A DNA stretch of 64,000 bases from Epithemia pelagica (Eukaryota; Bacillariophyta; Bacillariophyceae; Surirellales; Surirellaceae): contig OX337232.1 in the NCBI GenBank assembly GCA_946965045.2, positions 2,294,001 to 2,358,000 on the forward strand. Reading direction: 5' to 3'. The notes under the pieces are model-generated. The model was not told the DNA's origin, did no database searches, and saw nothing but the letters and a program-made list of their open reading frames with translations. The first letter of the stretch is position 1. Each line of letters starts with the position of its first letter. Positions 18,295-27,667 of the stretch are shown in pieces. A program made the translations under genes and the position numbers.

Positions 18295-20455
18295 ATGGTT
18301 TTGTTCACGACAGCCACGACAATTGTGATTATCCTCACTCATGTAGTAGCGTGTTGTCTTGTTGGATATGGTATTTTTCTTTCGTACACCGAAATTGTCA
18401 GCGGTGCCGAATGCGACATGACCTATTCCATGCGTGAGTTTCTGCCCATTCGAATTGCGCAAACGACCGACAACACAACAACCTACCGACTTTATCAGTT
18501 CTTTGATCACCGTGATCCGAGGCACCGAGATCTGCTACGAGCAAAGCTTCGAAAGAAGGAGGATCCGATCCTTGTGGGAAAGGAGGGATGCTTGAACAAA
18601 TACACCACGACGGCAGTTCTCTATATTCCTGGTCATGGTGGAAGCTATCAGCAGAGCAGGAGTTTAGGAGCACATGGAATCCAATTGACAGAAGGACGCA
18701 CCAATTACCAAAAAGAGCAACAAGTTAAACAAGCTTTGTTTCAGGGAAACTGGACGGGTAGCACGGCCACGTCTCTGGATAACTTTGTGTTTGAAGTCTA
18801 TGCCGTTGATTTTCGCGAGGAAGGCACAGGATTACACGGTCAATTTATGAAAGAACAAGGAAATTTCGTGGCCGATGCGGTTCGTCATTTGGTCTCGCCT
18901 CAAGCATGTCACTATACATCACTTCATATTGTGGCCCATTCGTTGGGTGGGTACGCCGCTCGTCTTGCTTTGATGGAACATGCCGACGAGTTTCAACCCT
19001 TTGTGCACAGCATCATTACCCTGGGCACACCCCACGCTTTTCCAGTTTTTGCGCTAGATTCATCAATTTACAATGTTCACAAACACCTCCAACGTGGCAT
19101 ACAATTTTCAAACGGAAAGGATCTTATTATGGTGTCAATCTCGGGTGGACTCCGTGACGAAATGATTCCTCCAGAATCGTGTGAAATCAAGTCCAGTCAA
19201 AATGCCTCGTCTGTCACATTCCTTGCAACGTCGTTGATGAGACCTGGAACTTTGGAGGCTACTGTACAACCCACACTGGGCATGGACCACCGTGCCATTG
19301 TCTGGTGTCACAATTTGCTCGACCAGGTCCGTACAGCGTTATTTGTCCTGACCGCACCAAATGACCACTCGAGGGAACCGTTACCATTGGCACACCTGCT
19401 GAAGAACTGGAATGTTTCCGAAGACTACAGTTATAGTCCAGTCGTCAAGGACGAACATCGCACCATGAAGGTACGTTCGGAAGTGATATCAACTAGCGAG
19501 CACAAGGAATGATATTTCAACGGCGATTCATTCTCAAGTCGTTCTTCCTTTCCACAAGCAGATCCAACTGGGCACCATTGGACATCTTGCAGTGGAATCA
19601 GGGCGGTGGTACAATGCCGAGGTTTTGGTGAGAGCGTACCTCGGATTGGGAGGCTTATACGCCGTTGTTGGCCATCATTCGGCGGTTTTTTCGGTGGTTT
19701 TCCCTGTGCTCGTTGCTGGGCGGTTGTTTCTACATCCAGACGATTCCATAGCACACCTATCTTGTGGCGTCATTGCAGTCGTGACTTTGACTGCCAATGC
19801 CTTGTTTTGGATATTCTATTTCGGACTTCGAAGAAGCACCGTTTATTGTAGACTCCACTCACTGCTGTCTACCAAATACCAGAGCATGATGGGTTTCCTA
19901 TTGGTATTTCTCTATGTGCTCGTGTTACATGGCAACGGTTGGTTCCGAGTGGTTACGATCAGCTTTCTGTTTGTTTACTATTTGATGTCTGTACTGGCTA
20001 TCCCATCGGATTCCGATACAGTCTCATTAGGAGGAAACTCATCATCTGCTATATCACAACTCTCAGGAAGCAAACATCTAGCTTTCGCAGCCTGGACGTT
20101 CCCACTGCTGCCAATTCTAACCACAGGTCATTTGTACGCCTCGTTCCTTCGTCCTCACAAGATAATATCTGGGAATTGGGCGCTAGTTCTGATTCCGTGT
20201 CTGCGCAATGTTCTTGCACGACATGTTGCTCAACGTCTACGTTTACACGATAGTAACGAGGGTGTGATTGCAGCCAAACTTTCGTTTGTGCTTGCGTTGG
20301 TTCGGGTGGGAATCTTTGTCTTTGATTTTGGGACTTCGGTTCATCTAAAGGAAGGCATGGGATCGTTGCTGGTGAAAATCGCTTCCGTCGATGTTGTGGA
20401 TAACCTACGACTTCTGGTTCTGTTGCGTGGCAAACCTCATCAGCACGCAGCATAA
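18295..20455 (+). CDS. PGAP1/BST1-like GPI inositol deacylase
   Basis: Exons 18295-19470 and 19562-20455 are joined by a GTACGT...GCAG intron of 91 nt in phase 0, giving 689 residues. The N-terminus has one membrane anchor (about residues 8-30). A lumenal alpha/beta-hydrolase follows: VLYIPGHGGSYQQSRSLG (oxyanion region), then IVAHSLGGYAARLA with nucleophile Ser216 in GxSxG form. MDHRAIVWCHNLL carries the conserved His. The second exon encodes several hydrophobic spans. This layout is that of PGAP1/Bst1, the ER enzyme that removes the inositol-linked acyl chain from GPI anchors before protein exit. At 689 residues it is shorter than the yeast and human proteins, mostly in the C-terminal membrane region. 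Confidence 0.85.
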
Positions 20456-21937
20456 GGCATAACGTTGGTTACCATCGCTGTCAAAACTGAAAACCCAACT
20501 GAGAAACGAAGGTAAACAGGAGATTCGATAGTTGCTTGGACATGTGACGATCGTTTGGAATCATAGTGATTGACAGGCAGCGCATCAGAGACGCGAAAAA
20601 GCAAGTCCTCTGCCTTAGTTTAACGTGTACAGTCCATCTTTCAATAGGATTTCTTCTAGTCGTTCTATATGCCCACACATTTTCAGCAACCTTCGACAAA
20701 ACTATTGGCAGGAACGATTCAGTCAGTATGGGTCTTGTGGCAAGTCCCCGACTGTATGATTTTTGGCCTACGCATGGTGCCATCGAGGTCGTGTCCAAGA
20801 AGTCGCATCATCTCTCTATTTATATATCTTATCAGTAGCATTCCCCTCTGACGCTCCATGTAATATTATCAACATCATCTCTTGCGTTTGAGTGAACAAA
20901 AGTTCGTAAATGACGGACGGTATAAGGTTCGACGCCAACTCCGACCGCTACTACACCATGAATGAATTTCTTGTTGTTTTAGTACGGCTTCGGGATGGAA
21001 TGTTGATCGGCCTCATCGTTTTGGCGTTGTTTTCCATTGAAGCATTGCGCCCATTCAGCCCATTTCCATGGCTGAATCACATCGACACAGAAAGATGGTT
21101 CCTATTGTCCAAATTCCAACAAGAACCATAAAACTTCAGCTACTGTAAGAATGATTCTTAATTTTGATTTGGCTAAGATGTGCTTGAGTAATCTTGATGA
21201 AGGATGAATCTAAATTTTGATTCTGCCATTTGGGGTTTTTCCGTGAAAATGATTCATTGGTGTCGGCCATTGATTGTCTCTGTCACTGTCTGTTTGGGAG
21301 AAACGGCAAAGAAGGAGGAAACATCTCCGCATGACGAGCAGTTAAGAGCACGTCGTATTACTCGTATGTCAACCCTCCCAAGTTTGTGGTCCTCATTCCT
21401 CGTACAATATACCTATCATCCCAGCATGATGCATGAGCAATGAGCATGATGGCTTTTGCAACTCGTTGGACCTCGACAGAAATGATCATTGTTCTCTTAA
21501 ACTCTTATGTAAAAACACAGGCTATAGTGTTATGTCAACTACAAAAATTTAAGCCATACCCTCCACACTAATAAGATGAATACTAATTAAGTCGAGTGTC
21601 CGGGATCTGGTGTCTTGCAGCCCCTTCACACGAGCACTCAAGACCAAAATCGTCGTCTGAGTCACGTTTATTATGTAGGTTAGCAGTACAGTGTTCAGTG
21701 TTGTCTCGTAGAGAATGGCAGGTTGTATTCCGTGAGCCAAATTTGGCACCGCCTATCATAAAATGATGGGCTGTGGGCTGTGGATCTTCTCACACGATGC
21801 AGATGGACGACATTATTTTGTTTTCAAGAATCGACTCACAAATTACACGAACAGAAAAGAGGCAACTTCATTGCCATCACAATTGTGTTTGCTTAGGATC
21901 TGAAAGGTGTCTTCCTGCAATACATCTCATCCACACC
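20456..21937. other. Intergenic, at most one small hypothetical gene
   Basis: No recognised gene lies here. An open frame at 20566-20838 has a hydrophobic N-terminal span but no ATG near its start. The frame at 20910-21131 is listed separately. The remainder is AT-rich flanking DNA. The frame of the silaffin-like gene stays open upstream to 21773, but its signal peptide fixes the start at 21938. Confidence 0.4.
20910..21131 (+). CDS. Small hypothetical protein with one membrane span
   Basis: An ATG-initiated frame of 73 residues contains a plausible transmembrane segment (MLIGLIVLALFSIEAL) near the middle. There is no homology I recognise, no splice partner I can support and no repeat structure. 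It may be non-coding. Confidence 0.2.
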   Translation: MTDGIRFDANSDRYYTMNEFLVVLVRLRDGMLIGLIVLALFSIEALRPFSPFPWLNHIDTERWFLLSKFQQEP

Positions 21938-23125
21938 ATGGGAAGACGAAGAAACCCAGCGATTATTCTGTTGCAAGTATTTTTGACATCTTTGATATGT
22001 GGTACCAATGATTCATTGAACTTCGCCGCAGCCTCGGAATTGGAAAATGCAGATGCCGATGACAACAGAGAACTGAGCGATGGCTCAATGGCTGAATCAT
22101 CACGAGGCTTAAGACACCGATACTTCCCACATCAAAATCATGGGTACAGGTATGGCAGTTATCCACGTCCTCGTCCAACTAAAGGAAAAGGTTATTTGAC
22201 CCCAAATAAAGGCAAAGGCTACCTTAGCCCCAGCGTCAATAAGGGCAAAGGCAAAGGCTACCTTAGTCCCAGCAAAGGCAAAGGCTACCTTAGTCCCAGC
22301 AAAGGCAAAGGCTACCTTAGTCCAAGTAAAGGCAAAGGCTACCTCAGTCCCAGCAAAGGCAAAGGCTACCTCGGTCCCAGCAAAGGCAAAGGTTACGGTA
22401 AGGGCAAGGGTAAAGGCCTTCTCACGAAAGGCAAAGGCTACGGTAAGGGCAAGGGTAAAGGTCTCTTTACAAAAAGCCTTGTTGGGACGAGAAATGGTGA
22501 TTTCATTATTGTGAGTCAATCCAAGGGCCTCATTTGTCAACGTCCTATTGGAGCACCAACTGTCAGCCCCCCTGCTGAACCAACAACTCCTGCTCCAGTT
22601 GATCCGAATGCACCCACAAACGCGCCTGTCGCAGGCCCAACACCTACAGCCCAACCTCAGACAGATCCACAGCCCGTGGCATCGGGTCCAACAAATGCAC
22701 CGACGACATTGCTTCCGGATTCCTTGAATCCAACAACGACACCAACAACAAATCCACCGACAACTGAACCAGTCGACCCACCAAATGATACACCAGCACC
22801 TGTTGGCACACCCACCACTTTACCTCCAGGCACTACGGCCGCGCCAACGACTATTGATGGCACAGCGCCTCCGGTAGATAGCGCTCCCACAAGTTCAACC
22901 GCCGCACCAACTTTCTGCATAATCAAGAAGCCCAAGAAGAAGAGAATCAAGAGATACGGAGGCAAGAAAGATAAGACGTCGAACTATTATTATTATGACC
23001 AATACGGGAAAGGAAAAGGATACGGGAAAGGAAAAGGATACGGGAAAGGAAAAGGATACGGGAAAGGTTATGATGCTAAGGGCAAAGGCTATTACAGTAC
23101 GTGGTTGAACCGAGGAGGGCCATGA
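21938..23125 (+). CDS. Silaffin-like secreted Lys/Gly/Tyr repeat protein
   Basis: The ATG at 21938 gives 395 residues and a clear signal peptide (NPAIILLQVFLTSLICG). An acidic propeptide-like stretch ends in SSRGLRHR, containing the RXL site at which diatom silaffins and cingulins are processed. Next come tandem copies of SKGKGYLSP, then GKGKGKG blocks. A Pro/Thr-rich linker of about 130 residues follows (a likely O-glycosylation region), then a basic KKPKKKRIKR segment, Tyr-rich NYYYYD, and repeats of YGKGKG at the C-terminus. Clustered Lys spaced by Gly/Ser in an exported protein is the composition of organic-matrix proteins that template silica in frustule formation. No catalytic domain is present. 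The silica role is inferred from composition, signal peptide and RXL site. Confidence 0.65.
   Translation: MGRRRNPAIILLQVFLTSLICGTNDSLNFAAASELENADADDNRELSDGSMAESSRGLRHRYFPHQNHGYRYGSYPRPRPTKGKGYLTPNKGKGYLSPSVNKGKGKGYLSPSKGKGYLSPSKGKGYLSPSKGKGYLSPSKGKGYLGPSKGKGYGKGKGKGLLTKGKGYGKGKGKGLFTKSLVGTRNGDFIIVSQSKGLICQRPIGAPTVSPPAEPTTPAPVDPNAPTNAPVAGPTPTAQPQTDPQPVASGPTNAPTTLLPDSLNPTTTPTTNPPTTEPVDPPNDTPAPVGTPTTLPPGTTAAPTTIDGTAPPVDSAPTSSTAAPTFCIIKKPKKKRIKRYGGKKDKTSNYYYYDQYGKGKGYGKGKGYGKGKGYGKGYDAKGKGYYSTWLNRGGP
22250..22395 (+). repeat. 27-bp tandem repeat coding SKGKGYLSP
   Basis: About five near-identical 27-bp units (nine codons each) lie in frame in the silaffin-like gene. They differ mainly at third codon positions, so the array expands and contracts without breaking the frame. 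Confidence 0.85.
23003..23068 (+). repeat. 18-bp tandem repeat coding YGKGKG
   Basis: Three identical units of TACGGGAAAGGAAAAGGA and a partial fourth lie near the 3' end of the silaffin-like gene. Confidence 0.85.
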
Positions 23126-23346
23126 TAATACACTTTTGTCAATTGATGGTGAAGTTGTTGTGAATTCCAGTTGCATAAATGTTATTTGTATGATTTTAGA
23201 GCACGTAAAATCTATATCTAGTTTTTCATTTGAGGCCATGGACTATAGATAAGGAGATCGACCAGTTTTGCTCGACAACAGAAACCTTTGAAGAATATCA
23301 GAGGTGACCACTGATTCGGTAGTTGCGCACCTCTTGTTTTTTAACG

Positions 23347-25623
23347 CTAGCGTATCCCTCGAATGAGAGCCAAAGCCATTTCTTCCTGTGTTCTGGTATC
23401 CTCTTCTGCACTTTCTTCATCGTCAGTTCCAGATACCTGGTCGGAACGACTCTGGCTACCATCTTCAACGCCTTCGCTTTCAGGTACATCAGCTCCGAAA
23501 TTGCCTACTCTGAGTTCCACTGCGGAGACAGAAGATTCTGCGGTAGTATCAAGGTCACTTTTTCGCTCCAGCCGTCGTTTTCTGTGCTTTTCCCGTATTC
23601 TCTGTTTCTCCTCCTCTTGGTCCTGAGTTGACGAATTTTGAAGCCGCTTTCGCACTTTTTCCATGTAGTCATCTGTAGCACGGGCCAAATCCTCAACATT
23701 TTGATTTATCAACTCATGGACTCTGTCTTCGTCAACCTTGAGCAAACCGGCCGCATCCTCCTCTTCACCATCATCGTTGAATATCACACGACGGTTTTGT
23801 GCGTTGGATCCATTTATACGAATCTTTTTTGGATGACGAGACTGAGAAATCTCATTGACAATGGGATCCGACGAGTCATCAATGGTTATTGATGGAGTAG
23901 ACCGTGTTGAGACAAGAAGGTCATCTCCATCACTTTTGTCAGGTTCGGTTGAACTAGGTATTGCTTTTGAGCCAAGTTTGGAAATTCGTTTGGCGAGCTT
24001 CTCTGCCTTGATTTGCTCTTTGAGTTTTTGCAGCTTTCGATTGACATTTTTCGACTGACGATTTGCATCGCGGCCACTGACTGATTTCATGAACTGCAGA
24101 TTTGGCGTGGACGCCAGTCCCAAAGACGATGCGTATCCATCAAGATCTAGATCCTGGACCTGAAAAACGTCTCTGTGCGGCATAAGATGGATGGAGCGTG
24201 CATAACTCTTGAAAGCCTTCTTCGCCAACTGATGCAGCTCAGTATTAGACGCAACCATTGAAGCAGCTCGTTGACCCACAACAACAGTTTTGGAGGGATT
24301 TATTCTAAGTTTTTTCAATGGTATTTTTGTGGATACTGGAGCCTCTTTGTCATCGCCGCGTTTGGTAGGAGCTTTCTTTTGCAACAAATCGACGAATCCT
24401 CTCGACTCTTCTTCTGGTGTGAGCATAAGCAATGCCTTGCCACCAGCTCGGTACCGCGCCGTCCTTCCAGCTCTGTGAATGTACATATCACGATCTTCTG
24501 GGGCGTCAACTTGCACCACCCAAGAAATGTTTGGAAAATCCAACCCTCGAGCGCAGATATCAGTGGCCACAAGGACGGCACTGGGTCGTTGCAGAAAATC
24601 AAAGTATATTTGTGTCCGTTTTGTTTGCGCCAGTTTTCCATGCAAGGCTAGCACAGGAATTCCCGGACGAAGCGAACAAAACAGCTCAAAGGCGTGTCTA
24701 ACTTGTGCACACGAAGCAAAGAACAAAATTGACTTTCCCTTGAGATTGGATTTGAGGAAAGAGAAGACCGCATTTAGCTTGTCCTTCAGAGGAACAACCA
24801 CATAGGACTGCTCGAGGCCCTCAGGAGTTGAACTTTTCTCTTTATCATGGACACCAAGATACTCTGGATTAGTAAGGCTCAAGGTGGCCATGTGAGAGAC
24901 ATCTCTGGTTTGAGTTGCAGAGAAAAGTAAGGTTTGCCGTTCATTCGGCAGATAGTCGAGTATTCGAACCAGCTGATCCCGAAAACCCATATCGAGAATT
25001 CGATCAGCCTCATCCAACACAACAATCTTGACATTGGAAAGGTCCAAGTACGCTGTTTGTTCACAATGCTGCAATAACCTTCCAGGCGTACAGATTAGCA
25101 GATTGGTGTTTCCAATTTGTCGTTGCTCGTCGTAAAAATCTTTCTTTCCACCAATTAGAAGGCCCACCGAAAAGGAGTGAAATCTTCCAACTTGTTTGAG
25201 AACCTGAAATATCTGAACGGCTAATTCACGCGTCGGTGACAAAACAACGGCACCTGGCCCGTCCATGGGCGTAAATGAACGACGATACAAAATCTCCAGC
25301 ACTGGAATGAGATATGCAAGGGTCTTTCCACTTCCAGTTTTAGCTGCCCCTAATATATCTCTTCCAGAGAGTGCATGCGGAATGCACGCGTTTTGAATGG
25401 CTGTCATGGTTGTATAGGGAGTGGGCTTGGCCGAATCTAAGCCTTGCACAGTGAGATCGGACAAGGGCAAGGCACGAAAGGCCACCAACTGTGTCAACGG
25501 TGGTGCATAGCCACGATCTGGTGTCTCTTCTTCAATGCGTCGCTCTAAAACTTTGATTTCGTCTCGTCGTTGCTCTTTTGACCGTTCACGGTCTTCCTTA
25601 GTTCGTTTCCGACGAGTCGACAT
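23347..25623 (-). CDS. DEAD-box RNA helicase, DDX10/Dbp4 type
   Basis: The ATG at 25623 gives 758 residues without introns. All helicase motifs are present: Q motif (TAIQNACIPHAL), motif I AAKTGSGKT, SPTRELA, TPGRLL, DEAD, SAT, VATDICARGLDFP and YIHRAGRTARY. Beyond the core, the segment SYARSIHLMPHRDVFQVQDL followed by YASSLGLASTPNL is the DDX10/Dbp4 signature. The C-terminal 250 residues are charged and coiled-coil-like. Dbp4 unwinds U14 snoRNA-pre-rRNA pairing during 18S rRNA processing in the nucleolus. The gene is divergent from the ankyrin gene, sharing a 278-bp upstream region. Confidence 0.92.
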   Translation of the reverse strand: MSTRRKRTKEDRERSKEQRRDEIKVLERRIEEETPDRGYAPPLTQLVAFRALPLSDLTVQGLDSAKPTPYTTMTAIQNACIPHALSGRDILGAAKTGSGKTLAYLIPVLEILYRRSFTPMDGPGAVVLSPTRELAVQIFQVLKQVGRFHSFSVGLLIGGKKDFYDEQRQIGNTNLLICTPGRLLQHCEQTAYLDLSNVKIVVLDEADRILDMGFRDQLVRILDYLPNERQTLLFSATQTRDVSHMATLSLTNPEYLGVHDKEKSSTPEGLEQSYVVVPLKDKLNAVFSFLKSNLKGKSILFFASCAQVRHAFELFCSLRPGIPVLALHGKLAQTKRTQIYFDFLQRPSAVLVATDICARGLDFPNISWVVQVDAPEDRDMYIHRAGRTARYRAGGKALLMLTPEEESRGFVDLLQKKAPTKRGDDKEAPVSTKIPLKKLRINPSKTVVVGQRAASMVASNTELHQLAKKAFKSYARSIHLMPHRDVFQVQDLDLDGYASSLGLASTPNLQFMKSVSGRDANRQSKNVNRKLQKLKEQIKAEKLAKRISKLGSKAIPSSTEPDKSDGDDLLVSTRSTPSITIDDSSDPIVNEISQSRHPKKIRINGSNAQNRRVIFNDDGEEEDAAGLLKVDEDRVHELINQNVEDLARATDDYMEKVRKRLQNSSTQDQEEEKQRIREKHRKRRLERKSDLDTTAESSVSAVELRVGNFGADVPESEGVEDGSQSRSDQVSGTDDEESAEEDTRTQEEMALALIRGIR

Positions 25624-25901
25624 GGTTCATATGATGATTGATGGGATGGATCGATTGCATGTGGACATTTTGTTGGACACCACGTCTTTCGTCTGTCAGG
25701 CGTCCGTATGAGGGCAGTATATTGTACAATCTTCAATAGGCTGTCTGTATTTTCACTGACCACATGAAAAATGAGTGTCATCTTACCATGACCCATGACA
25801 CGACCACTTTCCAACAAACGGAGATGGCCATGGCCGCAAAACACAATGGGAAGCAGCGATTCGTGATTCCTGTTGAGACCAACACAACCGTAACATAAAG
25901 A

Positions 25902-27278
25902 ATGGTGCCATCACCGGCTTTGTATCGATTCGCAACAAATAGGCAGTATGACAAGATTCCAGCTCGAGTGGAAAGTCATCCAGAAGATGTGATTTGGACG
26001 GATCGATATGGATCCACCTGTTTGCACATTCTTTGTCAAGCAAGGACCAGCGTGGACGAGTCACTTTTACGAGCTGTTCAAGCCATTGTCCATCATCAAC
26101 CTGATGTCGTCGCCTGGGCCAATGTCGCGACCTGGACACCACTTCATTTTGCCACCTTTTGTACGACAGCAACCAAGAACGCCGCAACCACTCCATCCTC
26201 GTTGCCAACGACAAGGACTTCGTTCACTCCAGGCAACCAAGTTCGTTATGAAGATGAAAACTCAAGCGACAAGGATTTTTTGGCTGTATCGGAAACCAAC
26301 AAACGACTCGACGAGATCGGCGACGATACGGAGAATGACCATGCCACTTCCTCAACCACCATGAGCACATCTACACAGCTTGTGTTGTGTCTCATTGAAG
26401 CATGTCCTTCCGCTGTGTCTGTTCGAACCAAAACCGGGTTCAAAACAAAAACTCCGTTTCACATCGCCTGTGAGGCAGGTTCGGACTATCGCATTCTACG
26501 AGCCATGCTACAAATAAATCCAACATTGGCCATTCAACCCTTTGTCCAGCAATCGTCTTCCAGTGTCTATGCCATACCTTCCGAAACTCCTCTTCAATTA
26601 TTATGGAAGCACAATTTCAATCATATCAACTCGCAGTATTACCGAAACAAGTTTGATCATCCTCCTCGATCCATAGTCCGACGCAGTTTCAAGGCTGGTG
26701 GGGGAGGAACGGGTAGCATCCAAGAATTGCACAACAAAATGGCTCTCCTATTGCAGGCAGCCCATCATGGCACTCTGCAGGAACGGATCGGGAAACCCTT
26801 TCGAGTACTAAATGCGGCGTGCTCCGTTCGATGTCCGAAGGACTATGTGGCATATCTTTTAGAGGAACACACCAATCAAGTATCGGAAAGGGATGAAAAA
26901 GGACTTTTGCCCTTGCATTATGCAGTTCGCAAAACCTCCTCCCTGGAAAGTCAAACCTATACTCAATTTCTGGTAGAGTCCTTGCTGGACATTTACCCTG
27001 AAGCAGCATCGGTCGAGGATGAGACGGGACGCTTGCCACTTCATGTGGCTTTGGGCGGAACAGTGGGTCTGACGTGGCACAAGGGTGGAGTACAAGAGTT
27101 GGTCCTCCGCTATCCTAATGCCTTGCGGACCATCGATCCGCAAACCAAGTTGGTTCCCTTTTTGCAATCTGCCGTTCACGCCATTGACAGTCGTTTGCAT
27201 CTGTCCACCACCTACGAACTCTTGTTGACCGCGCCGGAAATGGTGCAACCCGGCAAATGGAACTATCCTCACAGTTAA
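25902..27278 (+). CDS. Ankyrin-repeat protein
   Basis: A single-exon gene of 458 residues from the ATG at 25902. Ankyrin-type helices recur: DRYGSTCLHILCQ near 33-45, WTPLHFATF near 80, TPFHIACEAGSDYRILRAML near 187, DEKGLLPLHYAVR near 340 and ETGRLPLHVALGG near 378. Between them is an acidic spacer rich in Asp/Glu/Thr. No catalytic, membrane or localisation motif is seen. Such divergent ankyrin proteins are numerous in diatoms and serve as protein-binding scaffolds; the partner is unknown. It is divergent from the DDX10/Dbp4 helicase gene. Confidence 0.75.
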   Translation: MVPSPALYRFATNRQYDKIPARVESHPEDVIWTDRYGSTCLHILCQARTSVDESLLRAVQAIVHHQPDVVAWANVATWTPLHFATFCTTATKNAATTPSSLPTTRTSFTPGNQVRYEDENSSDKDFLAVSETNKRLDEIGDDTENDHATSSTTMSTSTQLVLCLIEACPSAVSVRTKTGFKTKTPFHIACEAGSDYRILRAMLQINPTLAIQPFVQQSSSSVYAIPSETPLQLLWKHNFNHINSQYYRNKFDHPPRSIVRRSFKAGGGGTGSIQELHNKMALLLQAAHHGTLQERIGKPFRVLNAACSVRCPKDYVAYLLEEHTNQVSERDEKGLLPLHYAVRKTSSLESQTYTQFLVESLLDIYPEAASVEDETGRLPLHVALGGTVGLTWHKGGVQELVLRYPNALRTIDPQTKLVPFLQSAVHAIDSRLHLSTTYELLLTAPEMVQPGKWNYPHS

Positions 27279-27667
27279 ACAATGTCTTCAGACCAATAAC
27301 CACTCAATCCGTTGATCAGCCATATTTGACTGTCACAGTACACCAGCATTTGAGTACCACCATATCCAGATCTCGATAATCTAACTGGGGTGCGGCCACA
27401 TTAGACACATGGTAGCAAAACACCATGCAGTGAGTGCAGAGGCACAGACAATGGAGGCGATGGGATAATTGTATTGCATGTTATAATACAGAATAATAGA
27501 AACATTGATGCAACGTCTTTTTTCGCGTCTTACTTCATGGAGACGTTTTCAGAGCAAAGAAGCTATCGGGGTAGCCCGAAGGAAGGTTAATATGCGACCG
27601 ATCGAAAATTCATGCCAACAACAAAGATACGGGTGTGCGATCTTTGGAATCTATTATCGAAAGAACC
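27279..27667. other. Intergenic between ankyrin and sulfatase genes
   Basis: No gene or repeat is seen in this 389-bp stretch. It contains the 3' flank of the ankyrin gene and the upstream region of the sulfatase. Confidence 0.45.

Noticed and set aside
20566-20838. Hydrophobic open frame after the PGAP1-like gene
   Set aside because: It starts with GTG rather than ATG, no splice donor or acceptor links it to a neighbour, and no homology is recognised.
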